The translations under genes were made by a program, and so were the position numbers. A stretch of DNA of 64,000 nucleotides from Bradyrhizobium sp. ARR65. GTDB lineage: Bacteria; Pseudomonadota; Alphaproteobacteria; Rhizobiales; Xanthobacteraceae. Shown here piece by piece: positions 16,956-25,490 of this stretch (positions are counted from its first letter, which is position 1; each line of letters begins with the position of its first letter). Location of the stretch: assembly GCF_000472385.1 (NCBI RefSeq), contig NZ_AWZU01000018.1, positions 260 to 64,259 of the forward strand, given 5' to 3'. The notes below the pieces were generated by a model, which was not told the origin of the DNA, did no database searches, and was given only the letters and a program-made list of their open reading frames with translations.

Positions 16956-17788
16956 CCACCCGCATCGATGCGCGTTTCGCCCAACTCAAGCGCGAAGGAC
17001 GCTCGGCTTTTGTCACCTTCCTGATGGCCGGCGATCCCGATTACGAGACCTCGCTTGCGATCATCAAGGCGCTGCCGAAGTCCGGCGCCGATGTAATTGA
17101 GATCGGCATGCCCTTCACCGATCCGATGGCGGACGGGCCTTCGATCCAGGCTGCGGGCGTGCGGGCGCTCAGGGGCGGCATGACGCTCAAGAAGACGCTC
17201 GAGCTGGTGCGTGCCTTCCGCAAGGACGACGATGCGACGCCGCTGGTGCTGATGGGCTATTACAATCCGATCTACATCTATGGCGTCGACAAATTCCTTG
17301 CGGATGCGAAGTCCGCCGGCGTCGACGGCCTGATCATCGTCGACCTGCCGCCGGAGGAAGACACCGAGCTCTGCGTGCCCGCGTTGAAGGCTGGGCTCAA
17401 CTTCATCCGCCTGGCGACGCCGACCACGGACGACAAGAGGCTGGCCGCGGTGCTCGCCAATACCTCCGGCTTTGTCTACTACGTCTCGATCACCGGCATC
17501 ACCGGTGCGGCCGCGGCCGATTCGAGCGCGGTCAGCCAGGCTGTTGCACGGATCAAGCGGCATACGAGTCTGCCGGTCTGCGTCGGCTTCGGCATCAAGA
17601 CCCCGCAAGCGGCGCGCGCCATTGCCGAGCATGCCGACGGTGCGGTGGTCGGCACCGCGCTGGTCGATGCATTGCGCGCGAGCCTCGATGCGGAGGGGCA
17701 GGCGACCGCGAAAACCATCAATGCCGTGGCGGAGCTGGCTGCGTCCTTGGCGCAGGGCGTCCGAGGCGCCCAGCAGGCAGCGGAATAG
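16952..17788 (+). CDS. trpA: Tryptophan synthase alpha chain
   Basis: 278-residue TIM barrel that cleaves indole-3-glycerol phosphate and channels indole to TrpB. Catalytic glutamate is in DVIEIGMPFTDPMADGPSIQ and catalytic aspartate in GLIIVDLPPEEDTEL. FVYYVSITGITGA and VCVGFGIKTPQAARA complete the phosphate site. Overlaps trpB by ATGA; 94 bases separate it from accD. Confidence 0.96.
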   Translation: MTTRIDARFAQLKREGRSAFVTFLMAGDPDYETSLAIIKALPKSGADVIEIGMPFTDPMADGPSIQAAGVRALRGGMTLKKTLELVRAFRKDDDATPLVLMGYYNPIYIYGVDKFLADAKSAGVDGLIIVDLPPEEDTELCVPALKAGLNFIRLATPTTDDKRLAAVLANTSGFVYYVSITGITGAAAADSSAVSQAVARIKRHTSLPVCVGFGIKTPQAARAIAEHADGAVVGTALVDALRASLDAEGQATAKTINAVAELAASLAQGVRGAQQAAE

Positions 17789-17882
17789 GCCAATTGGAGT
17801 TCAGCGGCGGCTTGCCGGCCCTCCGCCCAGCCGCCATATATCCCATGCGATCGGCAAGGCTTATCGCAAACCGGAGCGAAAC

Positions 17883-18824
17883 ATGAATTGGCTCACCAAC
17901 GTGGTCCGGCCGAAGATCCGCAACATGCTGCGGCGGGAGACGCCGGAGAATTTGTGGATCAAGTGCCCGGATTCCGGACAGCTCGTGTTCTACAAGGACG
18001 TCGAGGCCAATCAGTTTGTGATCCCCGGTTCGAACTACCACATGCGCATGGGCGCGGTGGCGCGGCTGAAATCGATCTTCGACAACGAGACTTGGTTCGA
18101 CGTGGCGCTGCCCGAGGTGACGCCCGATCCTCTCAAATTCCGCGACGAGAAGCGCTATGCCGATCGCGTCAAGGACGCGCGCGCCCGCACCAATCTGAAT
18201 GACGCCGTGAAGGTCGGCTACGGCAAGTTGGAAGGCGCGGGCGTCGTCGTCGCCGTGCAGGATTTCGAGTTCATGGGCGGCTCGCTCGGCATGGCGGCGG
18301 GCGAGGCGATCGTCCGCGGCATGGAGCTCGCAGTGGAGAAGAAATCGCCGTTTATCATGTTCGCGGCCTCCGGCGGTGCGCGCATGCAGGAGGGCATCCT
18401 GTCGCTGATGCAGATGCCGCGCACGACGGTGGCCGTGCAGATGCTGCGCGAGGCGCGGCTGCCCTATATCGTGGTGCTCACGAATCCGACCACCGGCGGC
18501 GTGACCGCCTCCTATGCCATGCTCGGCGACGTCCACATCGCCGAACCCGGCGCGCTGATCGGCTTTGCCGGCGCGCGCGTCATCGAGCAGACCATCCGCG
18601 AAAAATTGCCGGAAGGTTTTCAGCGCGCCGAATATCTGAAAGACCACGGCATGGTCGACATGGTCGTGCATCGCCACGATCTGCGTCCGACGCTGGCGCG
18701 CCTGTTGCGGCTTTTGACCAAATCGCCTGCGCTGCCGGGCGGGGCGAAAACCGCGCCGCTCGTTCCCGAGCCGGCGACAATCATCGCGGCACCGGACGTC
18801 GCGCCGGCCGCTCCGCACGCGTGA
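17883..18824 (+). CDS. accD: Acetyl-CoA carboxylase carboxyltransferase subunit beta
   Basis: 313 residues. With AccA it moves carboxyl from biotin to acetyl-CoA, giving malonyl-CoA. The crotonase-like domain is complete (GGSLGMAAGEAIVRG, MFAASGGARMQEGILSLMQM, NPTTGGVTASYAMLGD, EPGALIGFAGARVI). The N-terminal zinc ribbon is degenerate: only Cys28 remains, while positions 31, 47 and 50 are Ser, Ile and Ser. The ATG at 17883 follows CGGAGCGAAAC; the open frame starts earlier inside trpA. A Pro/Ala-rich tail ends the protein, and the stop overlaps folC (GTGA). Confidence 0.94.
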   Translation: MNWLTNVVRPKIRNMLRRETPENLWIKCPDSGQLVFYKDVEANQFVIPGSNYHMRMGAVARLKSIFDNETWFDVALPEVTPDPLKFRDEKRYADRVKDARARTNLNDAVKVGYGKLEGAGVVVAVQDFEFMGGSLGMAAGEAIVRGMELAVEKKSPFIMFAASGGARMQEGILSLMQMPRTTVAVQMLREARLPYIVVLTNPTTGGVTASYAMLGDVHIAEPGALIGFAGARVIEQTIREKLPEGFQRAEYLKDHGMVDMVVHRHDLRPTLARLLRLLTKSPALPGGAKTAPLVPEPATIIAAPDVAPAAPHA

Positions 18825-20164
18825 ACGCGGCAGCCGATACACCGCGAGCGCGGCTTGACGAGCTGATCGCACGGCTCTCCGCGCTGCATCCCAAGCGGAT
18901 CGATCTCACGCTTGATCGTGTCCATCGCCTGCTCGCGCAGCTCGATCATCCCGAGCAAAAGCTGCCGCCGGTGATCCATGTTGCCGGCACCAACGGCAAG
19001 GGCTCGACGGTCGCCTACTTGCGCGCGATCCTGGAAGCCGCAGGTTTGCAGGTTCACACCTATACCTCGCCCTATCTGGTGCGCATCAACGAGAGCTTCC
19101 GGCTCGGCCAAGCCGGCGGCGGCCGACTGGCGAGCGACGATGAATTGTGCGCGGCGTTTGCTCGCTGCGAGCACGCCAATGACGGCGATCCCATTACCTT
19201 CTTCGAGGCCAAGACCGCGGCGGCCTTTTGTCTTTTCGCGGAGCATCCGGCCGATGTCGTGCTGCTGGAAGTCGGGCTCGGCGGCCGGTTGGACGCAACC
19301 AATGTGATCGAGACGCCGCTTGCCGCCGTGCTGACGCCGATCAGCATGGATCACACTGACTTTCTCGGAGATAGCCTGATCTCAATCGCCGGCGAGAAGG
19401 CCGCGATTATCAAGCGCAACGTGCCGGTCGTCTGTGCCGAGCAGCCGCCGGAAGCGATGGACGTTATCGAGATGCAGGCGCGGCGCCGGCGTGCGCCGCT
19501 CTATGCCGCGGGCCAGCAATGGCATGTCGGCGTCGAGCGCGGCCGGCTGGTCTATCAGGACGATCGCGGTCTCATGGATCTCGCCGCGCCAAAATTGTTC
19601 GGACGGCATCAGTTCGACAATGCGGGGCTTGCAATTGCGACCTTGCGCGTCGCCGACAAGCTCAGGATTCCGCATGCCGCGTATGAGGCCGGCATGGTCA
19701 ATGCCGAATGGCCGGCGCGGATGCAGCGGCTTTCCGCAGGGAACCTGATCGGCCTTGGTCCGCAAGGTTGCGAGATCTGGCTGGATGGCGGTCACAACGC
19801 GGAAGGCGGCCGCGTCGCCGCGTTGGCGCTCGGCGATCTGGAAGAGCGTGTGTCGCGCCCGCTGGTGGTGGTCGCAGGCATGATGGCCAACAAGGACGCC
19901 CTCGCATTTCTCAACAATTTCGCCGGACTGACGCGTCACATCATCGCCGTACCGATTCCCGGGCAGGACAATGCGATGCCGCCGGAAAAAGTCGCCGATG
20001 CCGCACGCGCGCTCGGCATGCGGGTGGAGATCGCCGACGGGGTGGAAGCGGCGCTATGCGCGATCGCGCGGCTCGCCTACGAGGTGCCGCCGCGGATCCT
20101 GATCACGGGCTCGCTCTATCTCGCCGGCCACGTGCTGGCGATCAATGGCACGCCGCCGGTGTAG
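18821..20164 (+). CDS. folC: Bifunctional dihydrofolate synthase / folylpolyglutamate synthase
   Basis: 447-residue Mur-ligase type enzyme that adds glutamate to dihydropteroate and to folates. The ATP loop HVAGTNGKGSTVAYLRAIL is near residue 50, the substrate loop has TYTSPYLVRINESFRL, and the LLEVGLGGRLDATNVI and DGGHNAEGGRV motifs are present. It starts with GTG overlapping the accD stop (GTGA). The accD-folC pairing is widespread in proteobacteria. Confidence 0.95.
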   Translation: MNAAADTPRARLDELIARLSALHPKRIDLTLDRVHRLLAQLDHPEQKLPPVIHVAGTNGKGSTVAYLRAILEAAGLQVHTYTSPYLVRINESFRLGQAGGGRLASDDELCAAFARCEHANDGDPITFFEAKTAAAFCLFAEHPADVVLLEVGLGGRLDATNVIETPLAAVLTPISMDHTDFLGDSLISIAGEKAAIIKRNVPVVCAEQPPEAMDVIEMQARRRRAPLYAAGQQWHVGVERGRLVYQDDRGLMDLAAPKLFGRHQFDNAGLAIATLRVADKLRIPHAAYEAGMVNAEWPARMQRLSAGNLIGLGPQGCEIWLDGGHNAEGGRVAALALGDLEERVSRPLVVVAGMMANKDALAFLNNFAGLTRHIIAVPIPGQDNAMPPEKVADAARALGMRVEIADGVEAALCAIARLAYEVPPRILITGSLYLAGHVLAINGTPPV

Positions 20165-20267
20165 AGGATGATTGCTTGAAACGGTCGGGCTGCGAACTCG
20201 ACCACCTCTCTCCTTCGGAAGAGGTGAACGGAGTGAACCAACTCAGCTTCACTCACTCGGATATCCC

Positions 20268-21329
20268 TCAAGCCAGCAGCTTTCTCGGATCGGCCGCCTT
20301 CTGCTTGAGCTGATCGAAGGTGCATTGCCGCGGCGCCTTGTCCGGGCGCCAGCGCAGGATCGAGGTGCCGTGGCGAAAGCGCATTCCGGAGAAATGGTCG
20401 TAGCAGACCTCGATCACGAGCTTTGGCTTGAGCGGACACCACTGCGCCGAGCGTTCGGTCGACCAGCGGCTGGGGCCGCCCGGCGCATTGCCGGTAAAGC
20501 CGGGCGGGCCGATCAGCGGTTCGAGTTTTTCGGTGAGCGTAGGTTTGTCCTGCTGCTTGATCGCCGAGGTGAAACCGACATGATTGAGCAGGCCGGCGTC
20601 GTCGTAGAGCCCGAGCAGCAATGAGCCGACGACCTTTTTGCCGGCGATGCTCTTGGTCGCATAGCGGAAGCCGCCGACCACGCAATCGGCGCTGCGGAGC
20701 TTTTTGATCTTCTGCATGCCCTCGCGATTTCCTGCCTGATAGGGCAGGTCGCGCCGCTTCGCGATCACGCCGTCGCAGCCGCCGCCCGACTCCGCCAGCC
20801 ATTTTTGTGCGGTCGCGTAGCTGGTCGTTGTTTGCGACAGGCGGAAGGCCGGGTCGGACTTGAAATTGGCTTTGGCAAACGCCTCCAGCGCCGCGCGGCG
20901 CTCGCTCAGCGGGCGCGTGGCAAGCTCGCGATCCCTCGGGTCGGTAAGCAGGTCGAAAGCGATGAAGAGCGCCGGCGTTTCCTGCGACAGTTTTTCCACC
21001 CGGCTGACGGCAGGATGAATCCGCTGCAAGAGGTCGTCGAAAGAGAAGCCCTTGCCGTGCGGCACGACGATCTCGCCGTCGAGCAGGAAGGAGGTCGCCT
21101 TCAGCCGCAGCGCCGCCTCGACCAATTCGGGGAAATAGCGCCCCAGCGCCTCGCCGGATTTGGAGCGCAGATCGACCTTGCCGCCTTCACGGGACAACAG
21201 GCAGCGAAAGCCGTCCCATTTCGGTTCGTATTGCCATTCACGCCCGCGTGGAATGGCGTCCACCGACCGCGCTTCCATCGCTTCAATTGCGCGGTGTTGG
21301 GAGGCGACTTTGGCGGAGCGAGGGCGCAA
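20268..21329 (-). CDS. ATP-dependent DNA ligase (LigC/LigD-like)
   Basis: 353 residues. Motif I with the AMP-accepting lysine is EPKWDGFRC near residue 36; FLLDGEIVV, FIAFDLL, DGVIAKRRDLPYQ and MQKIKKLRSADCVVGG are the further nucleotidyltransferase motifs, and an OB-fold domain follows to the end. It has neither the nuclease nor the polymerase domain of full LigD and there is no ku gene nearby, so an accessory repair role is likely. The start is uncertain: a TTG at 21329 keeps the usual residues before MEARSVD, while the first ATG is at 21278; neither has a clear ribosome site. Confidence 0.85.
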   Translation of the reverse strand: MRPRSAKVASQHRAIEAMEARSVDAIPRGREWQYEPKWDGFRCLLSREGGKVDLRSKSGEALGRYFPELVEAALRLKATSFLLDGEIVVPHGKGFSFDDLLQRIHPAVSRVEKLSQETPALFIAFDLLTDPRDRELATRPLSERRAALEAFAKANFKSDPAFRLSQTTTSYATAQKWLAESGGGCDGVIAKRRDLPYQAGNREGMQKIKKLRSADCVVGGFRYATKSIAGKKVVGSLLLGLYDDAGLLNHVGFTSAIKQQDKPTLTEKLEPLIGPPGFTGNAPGGPSRWSTERSAQWCPLKPKLVIEVCYDHFSGMRFRHGTSILRWRPDKAPRQCTFDQLKQKAADPRKLLA

Positions 21330-21380
21330 GGGCAGAACTCTGGGCGGTGACTATTTTGACCGAAGCAAGCCCCCTGTTTG

Positions 21381-21424
21381 ACCGTCATCCCCGCGCAAAC
21401 GGCGTCGCCGTTTGTCGCTGGAGG
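21381..21424 (-). repeat. Dispersed 44-base element, copy 1
   Basis: Its reverse complement differs from 30116-30159 at three of 44 positions. The core AAACGGCGACGCCGTTT is palindromic. It lies in the 260-base gap between the ligase and trxA, which otherwise holds no gene. Confidence 0.8.
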
Positions 21425-21536
21425 CGCTCGCCCTGCTTGGGGGGCGAGCCCCTCCAGGGTAACGGTGACAGTCTTAGGAGCTCGTTTCGGTCCAAAACGG
21501 TTATGCCGTAACGCGACAACTGTCCTCTCAACGCAA

Positions 21537-21566
21537 ACGGCCGGCGAAATCGCCGGCCGGTCTTAA
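21537..21566 (-). terminator. Hairpin terminator downstream of trxA
   Basis: CGGCCGGCGA and TCGCCGGCCG pair around a short AT loop, 25 bases after the trxA stop on the minus strand. The T-run on the trxA side is weak (TTTGCG), and an A-rich stretch lies on the other side, so the hairpin is clear but its direction and strength are less so. Confidence 0.55.
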
Positions 21567-21591
21567 AAAATATTGCTATCGGACGCGAGGG

Positions 21592-21912
21592 TCAGACCGC
21601 AGCGGAAATCCACTGCTGCAGCTTCTGCTTCGGCGCGGCGCCGACCTGGCGGGACGCCATTTCGCCGCCCTTGAAGATCATCAAGGTCGGGATCGACATC
21701 ACGCCATACTTGGAAGCCGTCTTGGGGCTCTCGTCGACGTTGAGCTTGACGATCTTGACCTTGTCGCCCATGGCGCCGGCGATCTCGTCAAGCGCGGGCG
21801 CGATCATGCGACAGGGGCCGCACCATTCGGCCCAGAAATCGACGACGACCGGGCCGGACGCCTTGAGCACTTCAGCTTCGAAATTGGCGTCAGATACTTT
21901 ACCAACGGCCAT
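21592..21912 (-). CDS. trxA: Thioredoxin
   Basis: 106-residue thiol-disulfide carrier. The active site WCGPC (in VDFWAEWCGPCRMIAPALDE) is near residues 31-35, with the cis-proline in MSIPTLMIFKGG. It has no signal peptide, so it acts in the cytoplasm. It lies downstream of addA on the same strand with a 75-base gap, an order usual in this group of bacteria. Confidence 0.96.
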   Translation of the reverse strand: MAVGKVSDANFEAEVLKASGPVVVDFWAEWCGPCRMIAPALDEIAGAMGDKVKIVKLNVDESPKTASKYGVMSIPTLMIFKGGEMASRQVGAAPKQKLQQWISAAV

Positions 21913-21986
21913 GGGATTACCTCGCTTAAGTTGGAGAAAGGCGCGGCAGAAGTGAAAGAATCGCGCCTGGGATCATGCAACAAAAC

Positions 21987-24900
21987 CTATGAACGGGGTC
22001 TTGCCGGGTCAAGCGCGCCTGGGGCCCGATCCAGGGATGCCAGCGCCGCGTCCAGCGCGGGCGGTAAAATCTCCATGAATTCAGGGGTTTCGGTCCAGAG
22101 CAGCGCGGTCCTTATGCTGCGTTGCGGATAAAGCCTGGCCAGCACCGCCCGGTACAGCGCAAGCTGGCGGACGTAGTGCTCTGGCGCCTCGACGGCGTCG
22201 GAGGGCGGATTATGATTGGTCTTGAAGTCGACGATCAGCACCTCGCGGTCCGTCACCACCAGGCGGTCGATCTGGCCTGATACCAGCGGCCGCCCGGGCA
22301 AGTCGAGCCGGCCGGCGATCGAGACTTCGGCGCGGCTTCCTTCCGCGAACACGGGCGCGAAGCGGCGATCCTCGATCAGCGCCAGCACGTTTGTCGCGAG
22401 CGCGTCCCGCTCGCCCTCGGTCCAGCCAGCCGCATTGCGGGCGAGATAGGCGAGCGCGGTGTCGCGCCGTCGCGCCGCCGCGACATCAGGCAGCGATTGC
22501 AGCAGGCGGTGTACCAGCGTGCCGCGCTGCATGGCGCGCGAGCGCAGTATGGGCGATTCGCCCGACCGGATGCCGCGGCCCGCGCCACCCGTGTCCGACG
22601 GACGCAGCGGATTGTCGATGGGAGCGGGCGCCGGCAGCGGGACTGCCAGCCACTCCGGCAGTTCGCAAGGTGTGTGGGTCGCGGTCGGCTCGGCGGCGCC
22701 CGTCGCGGGAAGCGCATCCTGTGGCCGCAAAAAGCGCTTCACCGGACCATCGGCTGTCTCGATGGTTTGTTCCGTCAGTCCGGAATTGGCGAGGCCTTTG
22801 GCGATCAGGTCGTACCAGCAGAGCTTTCGCACGCTGTTCATATTGCCGGGCATGCAGCCGCCGACGATCAGCCGGTCGGCGGCGCGCGTCATCGCCACAT
22901 AGAGCAGGCGCCGATATTCGTCCTCGGTGTCGCCCAGCATCACTGCGCGGGCGCTCGCGACTGCGGCCGGATCATCCGCCTTGCGCCCGGCCCAGACCAC
23001 GACTTCGCCGCCTCTGCCATCGGGCAGATAGATCAGCCGCAGGCGCTGCGTGTCCGCCGGCGAAGACGTGGTGTCGACCAGGAACACCACCGAGGCCTCT
23101 AGCCCCTTGGCGCCGTGCACGGTCATGACGCGGACTTCGTCGCGCGAGATTTCCATGTCGCGCTTCACTTCGGTGTCGGCCGCGCGCAGCCAGGCGACAA
23201 AACCCTGCAGCGACGCAGGCGCCTTGCGCTCGTAGTTCAGGGCAAGCTCGAGAAATTCGTCAAGCGCGTCATTGGCCTCCTGGCCCAGCCGTCGCAAGAA
23301 CCGGTTGCGACCGCCGTCGCCGCCGAGCAGCCAGGCGTAGAAGGCAAACGGCGTTTCGTTGGTGGAACGGCGTTCGCACTGCTCGAGCCGCCTCGACGCG
23401 GCGCGGAATTTTTCGCCTGTCGCGGCATGCTGCGCCAGCGCCTCGCGCAGGCTGCCCTTGCGCTCCCAGGCGAGTTCGAACAAGTCGTCATCATCGAGGC
23501 CGAACAGCGGGCTCTTCAGCGCCACCGCCAAGGCGAGATCGTCTTGCGGGAGCAGCAGCGCATCGGCAAGGTTCATCAAGTCGATGATGGCGATGTGTTC
23601 GGTCAGCTTCAGGCGGTCCGCGCCGGCGACCGGAATATTGGCGTGCTTCAAGGCCTGGATCACCGCATCGAACGCGTTGCCGCGCCGGCGCACCAAAATC
23701 AGCACATCGCCATAGCTCAGCGGCCGCCGCGCGCCGGCATGTCCGGTCATGGTGCCCGACTCGATCAGCCGCTTGATCTCGCCCTGGATGCGGCGCGCGA
23801 GCTTGACTTCGGGGCTGGTCGCCGAGACGCCATCGAACGGCGCGCGCCAGCCTTCGATGTCCTGCTTGTCATCGGCTTCCGCCAAATCCCAGAACTCGAT
23901 CACGCTGGGGCCGGCGTCGCTCAGCGATTCATGCACGGGATAAGTGTTTTCCGCATGAATGCTGCGGTAGATCGCCTCGTCCCGGAACACGTGGTCGACG
24001 GATTGCAGGATCGCCGGCCCCGAGCGGAACGAATAAGTGAAAGAGACGGGATCGAATTTGAGCCCGGCGTCCTCGAACTTCTTTTTTAGCGCACGGCGGC
24101 GCAGATCGAATTCATGGGGAGCGGCGCCCTGGAAGGAGAAGATCGACTGCTTCTCGTCGCCGACGGCGAAGATGGTGCGGGTCACGCCCTCGCGCGCGCC
24201 TTCGCCTGATGTGAACTCCTCGATCAGATGAGCAATGATGTCCCACTGCTTGGGGCTGGTATCCTGCGCCTCATCGATCAGCACGTGATCGACTCCGCGG
24301 TCGAGCTTGTAATGCACCCAGCTTGAGGAGAAGCGGTTCAGCATCTCGAGTGTCTTGTCGATCAGGTCGTCATAGTCGAGCAGGCCACGCTCCGTCTTCT
24401 CGCGGCGGTAATTGGCCGCGGCGGCGGTTGCGATGTAAAGCAGCGCCTGGGTGCGGTCGCGCACCGCCAGTGCCCGCCGCTTCTCGATCAGCCTTTCCAG
24501 ACGTGCGGCTTCCGCCTCGAACAGCCGCGCCACGCTCGGATTGGCATCGGCAAATTTCCTGGTAATGACCGACTTGCGCGGCGCCTTGTCGTCGGTCAGG
24601 AACACGGTCAGGTAGGCATCGACCTGCGCGCCACCGGAAAACGCCAACGCCGCGCGCAAGCGGCTTGCCTGCTCCTGGTCCGACTTGCTGCCGGCCTCGA
24701 GCACCGCGACGATCTCCTGCCAGCGCGAGCGCGGCAGGAACCGCCCATCCAGAATCTCAGCCTCGACATCCTCGATGCGATCTGCGGCGCTGACGCCCAG
24801 CGCCGCCGACATTTGCGCCGCCGCGGCCTCGGCGGTGCCGGCGGCATCGGTCCAGCGCATGAAATGGTCGCGGGACAGACAGGCTTCGCGCACCACGTCC

Positions 24901-25490
24901 TTGAAGGTGACGTCGGCAGCGTTCGCCATCGCGGTCAGGAGCGCACGCCCGGTGGCGCTCTGCGGGTCGCGCGACGCTTCCAGGAACACCTTGAGGTTGG
25001 CCCGCACCATCATCTCGGCCTGGTCGCGGTCATCAAGCACGGCGAAGCGCGCCGGAACATTGGCCTCGAAGGGAAACTGCTGCAGCAGGCGGGTGCAGAG
25101 CGCGTGAATGGTCTGCACCTTCAGGCCACCGGGCGTCTCCAACGCGCTGGCAAACAATTTGCGCGCCTCCGCACGCAAGCGCGCATTGGGATAGGGAATG
25201 CCGGCCTCGCGGATCGCGGCATCGAGCGTGGCATCGTCGAGGCTCACCCAGTGGCCGAGCGTCGAGAACACTCGCTCGGCCATGTTGGCGGCGGCGGCCT
25301 TGGTGAAGGTAATGCAGAGAATCCTCTCCGGCGGCACACGGGCGAGCAACAGCCGGATCACCCGCTGTACCAGCACATGGGTCTTGCCCGAGCCGGCATT
25401 CGCCGAGACGAAGCTCGATGCAGTTGGATCCGACGCGCGCGCTTGCGTGGCGCGCACGGCTTCCGGTATGGGGCGCGGCGTTTTCACCAT
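21987..25490 (-). CDS. addA: Double-strand break repair helicase-nuclease AddA
   Basis: 1167 residues. UvrD-like helicase with a C-terminal RecB-type nuclease; with AddB it processes double-strand ends for RecA. Walker A SANAGSGKTHVLVQRV is near residue 30, Walker B LIDEAQDTSP near 405, further helicase motifs are VTFTYSFRSG-like and MTVHGAKGLEASVVFLVD, and the nuclease motif LIVDFKTNHNPP is near residue 1083. The start ATGGTGA overlaps the addB stop; either the ATG at 25490 or the GTG at 25487 could be used, and a GGAGGA lies immediately before. Confidence 0.94.
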   Translation of the reverse strand: MVKTPRPIPEAVRATQARASDPTASSFVSANAGSGKTHVLVQRVIRLLLARVPPERILCITFTKAAAANMAERVFSTLGHWVSLDDATLDAAIREAGIPYPNARLRAEARKLFASALETPGGLKVQTIHALCTRLLQQFPFEANVPARFAVLDDRDQAEMMVRANLKVFLEASRDPQSATGRALLTAMANAADVTFKDVVREACLSRDHFMRWTDAAGTAEAAAAQMSAALGVSAADRIEDVEAEILDGRFLPRSRWQEIVAVLEAGSKSDQEQASRLRAALAFSGGAQVDAYLTVFLTDDKAPRKSVITRKFADANPSVARLFEAEAARLERLIEKRRALAVRDRTQALLYIATAAAANYRREKTERGLLDYDDLIDKTLEMLNRFSSSWVHYKLDRGVDHVLIDEAQDTSPKQWDIIAHLIEEFTSGEGAREGVTRTIFAVGDEKQSIFSFQGAAPHEFDLRRRALKKKFEDAGLKFDPVSFTYSFRSGPAILQSVDHVFRDEAIYRSIHAENTYPVHESLSDAGPSVIEFWDLAEADDKQDIEGWRAPFDGVSATSPEVKLARRIQGEIKRLIESGTMTGHAGARRPLSYGDVLILVRRRGNAFDAVIQALKHANIPVAGADRLKLTEHIAIIDLMNLADALLLPQDDLALAVALKSPLFGLDDDDLFELAWERKGSLREALAQHAATGEKFRAASRRLEQCERRSTNETPFAFYAWLLGGDGGRNRFLRRLGQEANDALDEFLELALNYERKAPASLQGFVAWLRAADTEVKRDMEISRDEVRVMTVHGAKGLEASVVFLVDTTSSPADTQRLRLIYLPDGRGGEVVVWAGRKADDPAAVASARAVMLGDTEDEYRRLLYVAMTRAADRLIVGGCMPGNMNSVRKLCWYDLIAKGLANSGLTEQTIETADGPVKRFLRPQDALPATGAAEPTATHTPCELPEWLAVPLPAPAPIDNPLRPSDTGGAGRGIRSGESPILRSRAMQRGTLVHRLLQSLPDVAAARRRDTALAYLARNAAGWTEGERDALATNVLALIEDRRFAPVFAEGSRAEVSIAGRLDLPGRPLVSGQIDRLVVTDREVLIVDFKTNHNPPSDAVEAPEHYVRQLALYRAVLARLYPQRSIRTALLWTETPEFMEILPPALDAALASLDRAPGALDPARPRS

